64,000 nt of DNA from Branchinecta lynchi. Lineage: Eukaryota > Arthropoda > Branchiopoda > Anostraca > Branchinectidae. The notes under the pieces were generated by a model. It made no database searches. It worked only from the letters and a program-made list of their open reading frames with translations, and was not told where the DNA came from. Positions 22,251 to 34,030 of this stretch are shown here, one piece after another. Numbering within the stretch: the first letter of the stretch is position 1; every line of letters begins with the position of its first letter. Where the stretch lies: positions 15,206,849 through 15,270,848 of the forward strand of contig JAKZAP010000001.1 of assembly GCA_023053575.1 (NCBI GenBank), in the 5' to 3' direction. The translations under genes were made by a program, and so were the position numbers.

Positions 22251-22596
22251 ACTTCCGTGACCTTCCAAACAATCCCAAAATAAGAAACACAACATTCAAA
22301 AATAAAGAGCAGACAAAGTCTAACGAATCTGATTTCATTCTTTGGGTCAAAAGAAACCTGAAACACTTGGGAGATCTTAATTTATCATTCACATTTCCAT
22401 CTTCCATAAAATGATGGTCGACACCAAAGTACCATGCTCGTCACACCTGAATAGAAACTTATGCTTGCACAATGGTTGAGATGATAGAGAATCTCAGACC
22501 AGAAATTTTCTTTTTTCGCAATTCTATCGTATCAGAATTTAAACAGCTTTTGAATTTTTCGCTCACACCACAGTTTTGCCGCTCTTTCCCGATAAT

Positions 22597-22882
22597 GAGC
22601 GTGTTCCACCCTTCTACAAACAGTAACTATTAGTTAATATTTCCGTTCCAATCTCACCAGAAGTTACTACGCTGACCGTTCCAACCATCTCGAAATAGTA
22701 ACTATTTGTTTACCACGCTCGGGAGCATAGTAACTACGGATCTCTGTAACGTGATTGGTCGGATTCCCCCGTGGCATGATATTCTGCTGGAAAATGGAAA
22801 AATCGTTTCAGCCTTGACGGCAAAAAGCCAGAAGTCGTGACGTCATGCGTAGTAACTACGGTAAGTAGGATGGAACACGCTC
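22597..22882. mobile_element. MITE with 3-bp TSD (GAGCGTGTTCC family), copy 1
   Basis: Ends GAGCGTGTTCCACCCT and its inverted GGATGGAACACGCTC; TSD AAT at 22594-22596 and 22883-22885. Internal TAGTAACTA motifs repeat on both strands. A 3-bp duplication fits PIF/Harbinger or CACTA-type elements. Confidence 0.85.
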
Positions 22883-23914
22883 AATGGCTGCGGAGTATCT
22901 CACCATTCGACACTGTCACTAAAATGCCGACTGTTGTTAACTCGTCTTAAGCTTTGTATAGAAAAAAAATGCACTGTTCAAATTTGTAATTTGTGGCTAA
23001 GGCCGTCTGACAATAATTGAACCTACAGGTAGGCGAGTAGTTGCAAGCTTCTTGTAAAAATTTTAAGAGGGATTTATGCCGATTTGTATATTGATTTTGC
23101 TGCTGAACAACTGCTGAGACCGTATTTCCCGTGCTTCACTTCCTTAAACTGAAACATCACCTAACACGAGGATTAGTTGATATCGCTCGCTTAGACTTTT
23201 ATAAATAATCGGGACTTGGAAGCTCCCGACTATTCTGGCAAAGTCTCCGGACTCTGATTCATGGCCAATCCCGTAAAAACAGGCGAGCAATATTCAAAAG
23301 TATTTCGTGATGATATCAGAAACATCTTGAACTTCGACTCTTAGGATTAATTACGGGAAGTTTATTAATTGGCGTATCGCGAGGTTGGTACTCGAAATCT
23401 AAATTAGAATACGGGACAGGAGAGTGTTGACGACCATGTCTGAGAGACAGACGGTGGAACACAATAAGCGGCGGATGGCTTGTATTATGAACGGTTCCTA
23501 AAAGGCCAGGTACCCCTCTGAAATATTCTGAGCCATAACCGCCCGAAAAGTTAATATTAAGCATAACCAAACTCAGTATCCCCACTTCACTATGTATGAT
23601 CCCATCATGTTGTTGCTTGTTTGTATGTTCGTATGATGGTTGAATTATAGGCTTGACTTAATGTATTGCAACGATACTCAGTTCCTATATAATATGTGCA
23701 ATAAATCGGTTTTCATTGTTTTCTGACAATAGTATTCAGTTAACCGTCACAAATGCTTGCCCACTTTTGACGAAAACAAGGACCAAAAAACAGCAGAAAA
23801 ATTTGCCCCCGAAAATCAAATAGAAGGCTGTTGTCGCGTATATGTTGCTTTTAACTGTGTAAAAGCTAGGATATAATGTTTTTCACTTTTTATGTATCTA
23901 TTTTAATTGGCTAG

Positions 23915-24022
23915 CTGCGGATGATAATATAGAGATGAATGGGTTAAAGTACAGCGAAGAATCTGCGTCGGAGTTCGAACGAACACTGAGCCAGGTCCGA
24001 CGGCTCTCTAAGGCATATCTTG
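23915..24022 (+). CDS. Candidate internal exon downstream of the EGF (phase 1-1)
   Basis: Acceptor TTAATTGGCTAG, donor GTAAAA. The 108-bp block is open in the phase left by the EGF exon and leaves in phase 1. It reads ADDNIEMNGLKYSEES then EFERTLSQVRRLSKAYL. The composition (charged, helical, basic RRLSK cluster) is protein-like, and the exon is symmetric like many modular exons. Its outgoing G joins AA of the exon at 27423 as a Glu codon. A MITE with a 3-bp TSD begins 11 bp after the donor GT-side boundary (24033), so it has landed in the first bases of the intron. Membership in the ligand gene is inferred from phase and order only. Confidence 0.5.
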
Positions 24023-24032
24023 GTAAAACTAA

Positions 24033-24337
24033 GAGCGTGTTCCACCCTACTTACCGTAGTTACTACGCATGACGTCACGAATTCTGGCTTTTTGCCGCCA
24101 AGGCTGGAACGATTTTTCTATTTTCCAGCAGGATCTCACGCCAGGGGCGAATCCGACCAATCACGTTATAGAGATGCGTAGTAACTACGCTTACTACGCT
24201 CCCGAGCATGGTAAGCAAATAGTAACCATTAGTTACTATTCCGACAAGGTTGGAACGGTCAGCGTAGTAACTTTTCGTGAGGATGGAACGGAAATAGTAA
24301 CTAATAGTAACTATTGTTAGAAGGGTGGAACACGCTC
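24033..24337. mobile_element. MITE with 3-bp TSD (GAGCGTGTTCC family), copy 2
   Basis: Reverse orientation relative to copy 1. Ends GAGCGTGTTCCACCCT and AGGGTGGAACACGCTC; TSD TAA at 24030-24032 and 24338-24340. It sits 10 bp downstream of the candidate exon 23915-24022. Confidence 0.88.
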
Positions 24338-24340
24338 TAA

Positions 24341-25299
24341 GACTCCATTATATCTAGTTTAATCACTTTTCTCTTCGAAGCCTAATACGGAAAATCGCAT
24401 GTACTCTATGACTATAGGCGTACAGTTTTTCCCTGGATTGGACGTGGCGTAGTGCAAAAATTAGATGCTAGATAGGCGAGTGCCCTATAATTGTACAGCA
24501 TGCAGTTCCTGGGTTAAAGTGCAGCCTTCTCAGTGTATGATGATAAACACAAAATATGCCCTTTTAGAGAAAGGCGAACGAGGGAAATATTTTGAGCGCT
24601 TGTGTTAAAACGCACGTGCCGATTCTAGCGGAAGTACGGGATCCTCACAGATTTAGTTCAAACCCGTTCGGTTCTGCATACTGCCCAGACAACTAAAGAC
24701 TGGTTCTTTCTGTCCAGACTCCTGTCTTCTGGACCGGAAAGTTCTGCCAGGCTTCGGATAAAACCAATTTTTTGCTACATTTCATGGACAGACAAAAGTT
24801 TTGCCAGATTGGTTCTGAAAGAAGGAATTTGAGTAAAGAACGAAGATACAAAGATGCTTTGCTATTCTCACTTATATTCAATCGGAAAAGAAAAAATCTG
24901 GTAGATTTCATTTCTGTCCAGATTTTACTTATTTCCCGGGACGGAACTTGGGCAGTGAGAAGTATAATAGCAAACTTCGAAGACACCATTTTAAAATTTG
25001 AACAGCCGGGACATTGCATATGGGTAGATTGGTTGTTGAATGTGTCCAGTTATTATTAGACATTAATTATGTGAATTGAATGTACATTTTTGCACATTGT
25101 GTTGCTCTCTGCATTTGAAATTTTACAGACTATTTAGTGCCAAAGGCTACTGAATCTGCTAATGTAGGCAAATTAGGAGTTCATGGAGATTAACTGGCTA
25201 TTTTCCAGTTTATTCGATTATATGTATACAGAAGCTCGACGAACTTGTTAAAGTATGTTATTAAACTTGTCTTACATTGAAATAAAATAAAATTCGATG
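24341..25299. other. No recognised feature
   Basis: Non-coding-looking sequence between the MITE and the retroposon; frames at 24693-25059 overlap on opposite strands and match nothing I know. Confidence 0.4.
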
Positions 25300-26248
25300 T
25301 TAAACATCCTTCATCTCCCTGATCGAGGCCGCTCTTCCCTCCCTCTTCAGCCCATTCTTATGAAGTTCTCTAGTACCCAGAACTCCCGTCGCGTCAACTT
25401 AAAGCTTGGTGCTCAACTTAAAGCTTGATGCCCACAAAACGCGGAAATTCGCAATCGCATAGACGAGCACGGAGTCGCTAGCTGGACAAATTCTTGCCGC
25501 GGCATTTCAACTCAAAGTCGAATTTCGTCCGCGGTGCGGAAAAGAATACCGTGTTGTAGGCACCAAGCTGTAAAGGACACGTCGTAGTTATGATAGTAAC
25601 TCTCTGCTTCAGTGGTATTTCCATCCATTCTCATTCCCGAGAATATTCGCTCCACAGCCTAAGTGTATCCTATCTCCTCTATTAGCAAGACACTGACTAT
25701 TACGCTTGCCACGTTGGTTTTCTTTACGTGACGCGTCAGGCAACCCAACACTATTTGCGAGGAGCTTATTCGTAGGAAGACCGGTTGTGCAAATTTTACG
25801 AAGATTGTCTCCAATGCAAGGGACATGGAAAGAGGCTAAAAACAGCCGAAGCTGTGTGTGATTTTCCGCAAGCATAGTTGAAAAGTGGTCAATTATCTCA
25901 GAACATCTGAGCAGACATACTACGAAAAGAGAAGTTCAAAATCCAAGATACAAGTATTACCCTTTTGGATGTTTCCTCGTCGCTTTCAAAAATCATGGAC
26001 AACAGGGCCCAACCAGCGCACGACGTTATCCACTGCTTCCACAAGTATTACCCTTTTGGATGTTTCCTCGTCGCTTTCAAAAATCATGGACAACAGGGCC
26101 CAACCAGCGCACGACGTTATCCACTGCTTCCTCGCCGAAGGTTGAAAATTAAGTGTATTTATCTGTGTGTTTATGTGTTTTATTTATTTTCATTTACTCC
26201 GCTTTTTGAAAATGGCGGGTTATAAATAAATCACTTACTTACTTACTG
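25300..26248 (+). mobile_element. Retroposon with (CTTA)n tail and an internal 91-bp duplication
   Basis: Ends AAAATGGCGGGTTATAAATA followed by (CTTA)n at 26233-26248, the tail shared with 4.34 and 39.22 kb. Two perfect tandem copies of a 91-bp unit (from 25950 and 26041, beginning ACAAGTATTACCCTTTTGGA) lie just upstream. The left boundary is uncertain. Confidence 0.5.
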
Positions 26249-26566
26249 ACTTCGAGCGCGGTGTCCTTTAACGAAACAAAGAACGTATATACAAAAATAT
26301 TTTGGTTACCCAAAGGTGCTTCAGAGGAAGACACATAAATACACAGCGTCGTACTTACGACAACGACCTGCGGCACTTCATGCCTCTTTACAGCCGGAGT
26401 GGGAAGACATCCTGGCAGCCGCAAGCTTCAGAGACGACTGGAAACTCTTCTTAGACGCCCTGGGCGCCTCTGGCGGCACATGAGGATCTAAGGTCTAAGA
26501 TTTACAGACAGTTGAGACTTTGCGGAAAGACTTTGCTTTCCGAGTTCTGCCTCACTGTTCAAATAA

Positions 26567-26825
26567 AGGGCGATCTTCTGGATTCACTTTCCGAAAAGTA
26601 AAGCGAGAATCAGCCGAGCGCAAGAACAAGCAAAAAGTCGCTGAGCCTCAATTACAACTTCTCGCTGACTAGCCGAAACCACTCTCCACTCGCGAAGTGG
26701 ATTCGCTTTCCGAGTGCTGGCGGAAACTAGCGGAGCACCAGCTTTGGAAAGCGACTTTTAGCCGAAGTCGCAAGAACAGCTGGCGCATAAGCTCGCGGAG
26801 CTTTCCAGACCACCCGAATCGCCCT
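26567..26825. mobile_element. MITE with TAA target duplication
   Basis: Ends AGGGCGATCTTCTGG and CGAATCGCCCT; TAA on both sides (26564-26566, 26826-26828). The interior is rich in GCTTTCCGAGT and GCGGAGCT-like motifs. A TAA duplication fits PIF/Harbinger. Confidence 0.65.
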
Positions 26826-27210
26826 TAAGTTGGCATCTACCGAGGAAACAGGTTTCGTCTATGCTGACGTCACAGAATTGTCACACGTGTTCACGAGAAG
26901 TTTCAGTAACCTGACAGAGAATAACCAACGCTGTAATTTACGGTGGCTTGCAGAGAACCGAACGTGTGTTTGGATGATGAAAATGAGAGGAAACGCGATT
27001 TCTCGAAATGGGATTCAAAGGATTTGAAATCACAGATGAATGAAAAAAGGAAGAACCTGTTCTGACACTTGTACTGGAAGATCATTAGAAAATTGGCAGA
27101 ATCAAAATTTCAGTGCTACATGAGGTAGCATAGGCCTTTCTTTGAATACAGAATATCCGTATCTCTCTTTCTCTCTCTCTCATACTCTACATGTCCGAAA
27201 CAGGCTTAGT

Positions 27211-27375
27211 GAACCTCGGGACGAACAAGAAATGTCACCCAAAAATTGATTCAAATCCTGTTTAAACCAATTAACAACGTTTATTGCGTTTATCGTGGCA
27301 TTTCTGGCTCTCCGCTGGGCAGGCGGCGATTCTTCATCGGCACCGAGAGTTAGTCATCAAGAGTATTATCAGCCA
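27211..27375 (+). repeat. Dispersed repeat shared with 7796-7960
   Basis: Same block order as the copy at 7.8 kb, e.g. AGTGAACCTCGGGACGAAC and GGCACCGAGAGTTAGTC. Ends about 50 bp before the candidate exon at 27423. Confidence 0.6.
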
Positions 27376-27422
27376 CATATCCCGGATAACCGACAATCTC
27401 TCTTGTAATCACTAACTTGCAG

Positions 27423-27643
27423 AAGGAAGCTTGCGATTGCCCTATAGTCATGCGCTTTATGACAAGAGCCCGAAGAAATACCATTCGAATGAAAGATATG
27501 CCATTCCAAAGTCTCCGGACTATCCCAAGGATTTATTCAGAAGTGCAGAGCTGTTTTCCCATATAAGTTTGATTGGTTTGCGCTCGACGAAACGCGCTCG
27601 AAAAAATAAAATAAAATGTCTCCCTACAGGGTCTTTGGACTGA
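27423..27643 (+). CDS. Candidate terminal exon: basic, Tyr/Pro-rich C-terminus
   Basis: Acceptor CACTAACTTGCAG. In phase 1 the frame runs about 73 codons to a stop: GSLRLPYSHALYDKSPKKYH, then IPKSPDYPKDLFRSAELFSH, then a basic stretch STKRARKNKIK. Repeated Tyr and Pro-directed Ser/Thr sites and the basic end could suit a cytoplasmic tail, but there is no recognised domain. The incoming phase fits the exon at 23915-24022. AATAAA motifs near 27606 lie inside the frame. If it belongs to the Ig-EGF gene, either a transmembrane exon is missing between 16.6 and 23.9 kb or the product is secreted with an unusual tail. Confidence 0.45.
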
Positions 27644-27928
27644 CGGAACATCGACCTGCACTGTCAGAATTTCGAAAACAGATAACACATGAATGTATGT
27701 AGACCTTTCCCATCCATGACCATGAGAACATATCTGTTACGACCCTTTCAAATGTGACCTTTTCGCGAATATATAACACTTAAAGGGTCATAACAGAACT
27801 TTTGTTTCGATACATAACGCTTAAAAGGGTAATAACAGATATATTCTCATAACATTTAACACAAGCACACGAGAACAAGTTTTATCTGTTTTCAAACGTC
27901 TGACTAAAACAAGACCAAAGGTTTCGAT

Positions 27929-28457
27929 GGGATCCCAAGAATTTAATACTTGATCCTTACAATTGGGTCTTGCCTCCGCCAGAATCGTTGAACCGGATTC
28001 CGGAGCGAACTTTTTGCCCAGCAATAAAAGAAAGTACAGAAACGAATTCAAAGTATCCACTTATCCCTATAAAAAACATCTAATCAACTTTAGATAAAAC
28101 ATTAACTTATAACAAATTTTCCAGTTTTAGCCGAATGCCGGCGAATGCCGAACTTTTACTTTTAACACATTTGTGTTCAGTGAGTTCAATATGTCTTCTT
28201 ACCCCATACTCGACTGTAACATTAGCTGTTTACAAATATTTTGTTTGCCCTTAATCTGAACCCCCCCCCCACCCCTAAATATACGGCTATATAGCCCATC
28301 TATGGACTCGACCCTACCCTTGACCGAAAGAACCCTCACACCATTTCATCAAAATATCTCATTCCCTTCGACAGTTATCGTGCTCACAGACGGACGGACA
28401 GACAGACAGATGACTTTTGCGATGTCATATGGATCCCTCCACTTACGTTTTGGGATC
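27929..28457 (+). mobile_element. 136-bp-repeat element, short copy
   Basis: Left flank AACAAGACCAAAGG then GGGATCCCAAGA; right end GATGTCATATGGATCCC then CACTTACGTTTTGGGATC. Includes a GACGGACGGACAGACAGAC tract. Contains one degenerate unit. Confidence 0.7.
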
Positions 28458-29526
28458 AAAAAAAAAACCGGCTTCGAATCGAATACCATGTACTGCATCC
28501 TACTCGACCAGAGAAAGATACCCTTCTGCACCGTAGCAGGTAGTATATAGTTAAGTTGCGAACGGGTTATTGTGACCGTTTGTTATTGCGGGGGGGGGGG
28601 AATTTAATAGTGAATGAATGAACCTGGACTGGATCTTATTAGCTTCTCGTACCATATCCCCCCTCTAACTTCATACGGAGCGGAAGAGTTGCCAAGACAC
28701 TGTACTACTCACGGGTCCCAGTCTTGTCTTACTAGAAATTCAAAAGTTTTTTTTTGTTTTTGCCACTATAGTAAAGGTGTATTCATCTTAAAATAATATT
28801 CTGGAACGCTTGAATGCTTTCCTTTGATTTTTCTTTTTAATAGTTTTAGTTTTTGTATAAGTAAATAAATAAGATTATAATCTGTAAAACTGTAAAGATT
28901 TCAGAGATAAAATGAAAGAGTAGGTCCCACACTAATACACAAAACAAAAGGAATCCGTTCACGGAATAACGAACATGCGAAAAAAAATCAGGCAGCAAGA
29001 CACCGCCCATGTGTTGAAGGCTTCAAGAAATGCTGAAAACGTAGTATATGCCACTCCCACCTACTTCGTTAACTGCTCTCTGTTAACTACTGCTCTCGCG
29101 TTCTTATTTCCGAGATTTCGAACGCTCTTAAGTAATTACGCTGATTCTTACATTAGCCGTGTTTCGCTCGTTTAGACCTATATCAGGCTCACACATGTTA
29201 CTTCCGCGGAGCTCAGCGGTAAAAGAAAAATTCCGGTTATGTAAGTTTCTCCATGTTTCTCGTCAAAACCAATGGGTCCCCGTGAGGCTGAAAACATCTG
29301 GGATGAGTTTGTGTTCTTTAAGGAACCCAGCACAGTTTCAAAGGAGTCACATGACATGTAACACTAGCAGAAACCTAATTTACCGCGGCTTGTGTTCTGA
29401 CAATTTGTACATGCAAAATTGCCCTAAATGGACAATTCAGCTAAGATTTGCTCTAGCGGGGTTGCCAATATTGCAGGTTCATTTCTTCTTGTTACAGGCT
29501 GACGAGGACCCTTGCCAAGAAGAGTT
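28458..29526. other. No recognised feature
   Basis: Intergenic sequence between candidate ligand exon and RPAIN. 11 G at 28590-28600. Near 29510 GACCCTTGCCAAGAAGAG is a fragment of the foldback-element core. Confidence 0.4.
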
Positions 29527-29753
29527 AAGTCCGATCTTCACCTCCCGGAACTTCCGGAATCTGGGCTTCCAGATTATTCTTTGACGTCTTCTGTAAATTG
29601 CATATGAACCGGTCCAAACGTATATCAAAATAATCCAGAAAAAAGGGGCTTTTGATCTTCCAGGTTTCCGGAATTTTTAAGTATCGCAGAAGAAACTAAA
29701 AAAAATCTCGAAAAATCTGGGAACCCAGATTCCGGAAGGTGAAGACTCACCTT
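29527..29753. mobile_element. MITE with CCGGAATCTGGG ends, copy 1
   Basis: Left AAGTCCGATCTTCACCTCCC then TTCCGGAATCTGGG; right end mirrors it (CCCAGATTCCGGAAGGTGAA). A second copy at 62393-62626 aligns along its whole length, same orientation. TSD not clear. Confidence 0.75.
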
Positions 29754-30573
29754 GAATTATGCCGGACAGTCCGTTCACGGCCGGGGTTTAAACTGGGGAC
29801 GCCCGCGAAGAGGTCGCGGACTGGAAGAGTGACCGTGATCAGAAACAAAAAATAGATTTAAGTCCACCTAACCATTAACCCTTCTTCACTTTCCTCTCCT
29901 TTTTTTGTATTTTTGACTTACGCCTTCACTTTCACTTCTTTCTCTTTGACTCCCAACTCTCAGCCATTCAACCAACGACTGAAGAACAGTTATACCCCCC
30001 CCCCAGCGCCCGTGCTCCCCGTCATTTTTTATATCTGGTTGGCAGTCAGCTAGTTTTAGAGGAGTATCTAACAGTTTGGTTGTCGCGTAGACCGACTGAA
30101 AAGCTGCCGATTCATAGCTGCTCAATCACCAGCTAGTCAAAAGTTCTTTACTGAAATAGTGAAGTATCAATGCGAGTAGGCTAAGCAGCTTGAGATTCCC
30201 CCGTTACTGACAACCTGTCATCTAGCATCATAGCCAAGCGAGTTGTCTACAGTAGTGGGCGCTGCCAGTCAGTCACTTAACGACAAAAACAAATCCGTTT
30301 GAAAATTTGTTAGTTCAGAATCCTTTGAATTCGCTAAGCTTGATGAACTTCAACTTTTGGAGAGTGCAAATACTAGCACGGTAAATCCAAACAAAAGTTT
30401 TTCAATTAAAATCTTGTTTTACTGAAAAATAATTCAAAGAAAATTACCTAGCGCGTATCGTGCAAGCACTCAGTCTCGAAAAACATGAACGACAAAAAAC
30501 ACAGGAAAATTGAAAAGCGCTTTTCGAACACACACACAAGTGTTTAAAAAAAAACAAGACCAAAGGTGTCGAT

Positions 30574-31850
30574 GGGATCCCAAAAATCTAATATTTGATT
30601 CAGACAATAGGGTCTTGTCTTCGCCAGGCTAATCATCAGAGAAAACCAAGTTCAGATATACCTCTACAAGCCATATCTATTTTGACGATACTGACCGAGA
30701 CTTCCTGCTTTACTTCTGCCAAGCTTCCGGTTTCGCCCGAATTCCGAGCAAACTACTAGTCCAGCAAAAAAAGAAAATTCAGAAATAAATGCAGCGTCGT
30801 TGATGTTGGAACAAATACAACATATAATCAACTTTGAATAAAAGTTTGACTTAAAAAAAAAATCCATTACAACCGGATTCCGGACTAATTATATGTCCGG
30901 TTAAAAAATGATTGTCACATTACAGACTCAGCCTCTCTTCTTACTCCTTAATCTGTCATCTAATCAAACTTTTGCTTTTACAAAATTTTCCGGTTTTAGC
31001 CGGATTCCGGGCGAACTCGTTGTCCAGCGAGAAAATGGTTTTCACCGTCGTGTTCATCATGTTTTTTACCCCTAAATCGAACATTTAATCAACTTCAAAT
31101 GAAACTTTTCCTTTTAACCAGCTTTCCGGTTTTTGCACGATTCCGGACGAACTAATTGTTCGGAGAGAAAATGATTTTCACCATCGTGTTCAGCATGTCT
31201 TCTTACCTCTAAAGCGACCATTTAATCAATTTCATATAAAACTTTACTTTTAACCAGCTTTCCGGTTTTTGCCGGATTCCGGACGAACTACTTGTCCGGC
31301 GAGAAAATGGTTTTCAGTATCGAGCTCAGCATGTCTTGTTACACCATAATCGACTATCACATTAGTTGTTTAAAAATATTTTATTTGTCCCTTAATTTGA
31401 AGTTGTCCGGGTAGAAAATGGTTTTCGCACAAGTGTTCAACATTTCTTCTTATCCCTAAATCGAACATCTAATCAACTTCAAATAAAAGTTTGCTTTTAT
31501 CAAACTTTTCGGTTTTCTCCCAATTCCGGACGAACTACTTGTCCGTCGAGAAAATGGTTTTCATCATCGTGTTCAGCATGTTTTCTTACCCCATACTCGA
31601 CTGTCACATTAGCTGTTTATAAATATTTTGTTTGCCCCTTAATCTGAACCCCCTCTCCCACCCCTAAATATAGGGCTATATAGCCGATCTACGAACTTGA
31701 CCTTACCCTTGACCCAATGAATCCTCACACCAAGTTTCATTAAAATATCTCATTCCCTTCAAGAGTTATAGCGCGCACAGACGGACGGACGGACAGAGGG
31801 ACAACTTTTGCGATGTCATAGGTATCCCTTCACTTACGTTTTGGGATCCC
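30574..31850 (+). mobile_element. 136-bp-repeat element, long copy
   Basis: Bounded by GGGATCCCAAAA and TTTTGGGATCCC. Inside, about six tandem units of ~136 bp, each with TTTCCGGTTTTGCCGGATTC, GACGAACTACTTGTCCGGCG, TCGTGTTCAGCATGTCTTCT and ATCTAATCAACTTCAAATAA. It then ends in a fixed unique part with GACGGACGGACGGACAG and TTTTGCGATGTCATAGGTAT. Related copies at 27.9, 35.0 and 63.8 kb. Confidence 0.85.
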
Positions 31851-32186
31851 AAAAAAAACTTGGAAATAAAGGTTTTCGTGCGATTCGAAATAATTCAGAT
31901 TTTACAGACTAGTTACGCCTTTACAGTTGAGCGCTCTTTCAAGAAATGCGGGAATATAGTGGGATGCACCGCCTAGCGGAAACGATGCACTAGCTTAGCA
32001 AACTAGCTCCAGACTTGTAGGCCTTTGCTCTGCGCTGACCTTTAAACTGTAGGCCTACTTCGCGGTTCTAAAAAAAGAAGAAGAAAAAACGTCAACACTA
32101 GATCTTTGCAACGGCAACCCTTGACAAGAGCTATTTCTGGTCGATGTCCAGCTACCACGTAGTCCCACACTCGATTCGACTAAATC

Positions 32187-32533
32187 TCAGCCCGACCGAC
32201 CAGAAAACAGCACTTCCATGCTGTCACAAGCACGACAGAGCGCTATAACCTCACTAGAGCCATCTACGGCGACAAAGGTAAACTCCAACGGTTGTAAACA
32301 ATTCTCACCGTGGCGGCTGACAACACTTTCAATTTGGGACTGGAGAGTCTCTTTGGTGGCTGTCTGTGATTGTTGTATTCTCACACCACAGGTACAGTGT
32401 ATGGTGCTGGGTGCGAAGATTTCGAGAAAATGGCACTGACAGACAGGGCAAATGACATCGTTTTGTAGAAGGTGGTCAAAGCTTTGCTCTTGGAGCAACA
32501 GCTCAGCGTCAATCTCTTGCAGCATCCGGTTTT
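32187..32533 (-). CDS. RPAIN: RPAIN terminal exon (C-terminal Cys/His zinc domain)
   Basis: Minus strand, acceptor TTTCTCAG, ending in TGA. It starts NRMLQEIDAELLLQEQSF and then contains the family's zinc-binding signature: ICPVCQCHFLEI, TIHCTCGVRI, a conserved H-x-x-x-C region (SRHGENC) and a final C-R-A-C-D motif (ALCRACDSMEVLF). All four CxxC-type elements are present and the domain is complete, so the gene looks intact here. A short extra tail (SGRSG) extends past the usual family end. RPAIN binds the large RPA subunit and promotes its nuclear import; that role is assigned by homology. Confidence 0.92.
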
Positions 32534-32664
32534 CTGAGAAATTTGACGTATCAGTACCCCAGAAATATCAAAAGAGCCATTTCGTTTATTTATTTTTAAA
32601 AATATACTTTCGAACTAGGGCGGCTAGGGCCAATTGGTTCGAACCCACAATACACCAACCCCTA

Positions 32665-32905
32665 TATTCAAATAATGCATAAAACAGATACGTCAGCCAA
32701 GATGCTTTGGCAGCGATAGTTCGGCCCTTCTTGGCAATGGTCCTCGTCTGGCTGAAGGATTCACATAACATGTAACTGGCTGAAAGAAAACCCTTGCCAA
32801 GAAAGGCCGAAATATTGCTGCTAAAGCATCGTAGCTGACGTATCCGTTTTATGCATTATTTGAATATATATGTTTCAAAGTCAGCTTTGGCTCAACGAAT
32901 ATTTA
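32665..32905. repeat. Foldback element with intact core
   Basis: Arms ATTCAAATAATGCATAAAAC-AGATACGTCAGC and its inverse at 32835-32870. Core GGCCCTTCTTGGCAATGGTC and its inverse CCCTTGCCAAGAAAGGCCG, plus the AGTCAGCTTTGGCTC flank. Lies in the RPAIN intron between 32533 and 33930. Confidence 0.75.
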
Positions 32906-33929
32906 TACACCAACTCCCTAATCCTATTTCAGCCTAATGGGAAATGCGGCCGAGAGCTAAAAGCCAGAAGAGGGTTCCAGGACTCCAAAATCCTATTCTG
33001 GAGCGAAAGACAAGAAGATCCACTGACTTCAGAGAAAGGTGGGAGACCTTCTGACCTTCAACAACAAAGGTTATCGAGGCACTATACAATTCCAACCGTG
33101 CAACCTCCCGAGGGAGTTACTGTGCAGGACACGGAAAGAGTTACAATGCCTGACAAAAGAGCCACTTCCGCTAGAGAAAGTACACAAACTCGACGTTACA
33201 AGAACTCCCGCGTTGATTTAAACTTTTTACCGGTTGATCTTTGCGCGATGTTTCGAACATAACTGCTCCTGGCCATTTTTCCACTTGCCATTTAGGAAGT
33301 AGATTTTTGAGTCCTGATTTATCCTTTTTATTTCTTAGATCTAGCGCATTCACCACATAATCGAAAGTTCAGCGTAATTTGTGTTTCCTTCTTTGTTATA
33401 GGCCTTTGTTCTACGGATGTTCTTCTACAAAGTAGCATTATATGTTCTTGGTGCAGCTTTCCAAAATGTTGTATCGGTCCAAATAAAGGACAATACAACT
33501 TGTACTGACTTAGTAGCTTCGTCCGAGGTGTTAGTCGGATTACTTTTTTCGCGCACTTCAAAAAAGGCGAATAAGCTTTGTCTCCATGACATGCTACTAT
33601 TGAGCCCTTTTAATTTCGCCCATAACTCTCTAATAAACATAACAACTTATCAAGTCTGAGCATGATGATCATTTACAGTACTGTGCAGCAGTTCGAACGA
33701 GTGCTCTGGGGCAGACCCCCCCCCCCCCCCACACACACACACACAAAATAAAATGGACATGTGTGTTCGTCCCTTAGGCCACATAGGCCATACATGAAAA
33801 GAGTGCTTAGAAGAAGAAAGAAAATAAAATTATCGAAGTTCAAGAGATAAGTACGGTAACCCTCTTATAGATAAGTACGCTCCCTTACAACTGCGGCGCC
33901 GACTGGAATAGGGATGCAGGACCACTTAC
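32906..33929. other. RPAIN intron remainder
   Basis: 15 C followed by (CA)n at 33716-33746. Several frames of 60-130 codons on both strands, none with a recognised domain. Confidence 0.4.
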
Positions 33930-34030
33930 CCTCTTGCCAGAGTTCTTCTTGGATCTCACTCATAATTCTTTCCATCACTACAATTTCCGACTCATCACCT
34001 TTTCGTTCAAACAGAGACTTGGGTTGCATC
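33930..34030 (-). CDS. RPAIN: RPAIN exon 3 (acidic helical linker)
   Basis: Minus strand, acceptor CTTTTTCAG, donor GTAAGT, 101 bp. It reads MQPKSLFERKGDESEIVVME then RIMSEIQEELWQE. The E-I-Q-E-E-L helix corresponds to the conserved segment just before the zinc domain in the family. Phases fit both neighbours: AG from exon 2 plus G gives Arg; the final G plus AA of exon 4 gives Glu. The 3-kb intron upstream holds a copy of the 136-bp-repeat element at 35.0-36.0 kb. Confidence 0.85.

Noticed and set aside
29159..29584. 141-codon plus-strand frame
   Set aside because: It ends inside the CCGGAATCTGGG MITE, has no recognisable domain and crosses a foldback-core fragment.
32600..32660. GGTTCGAACCC, a match to the tRNA/SINE B box
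   Set aside because: No A box at the right distance and no cloverleaf can be drawn.
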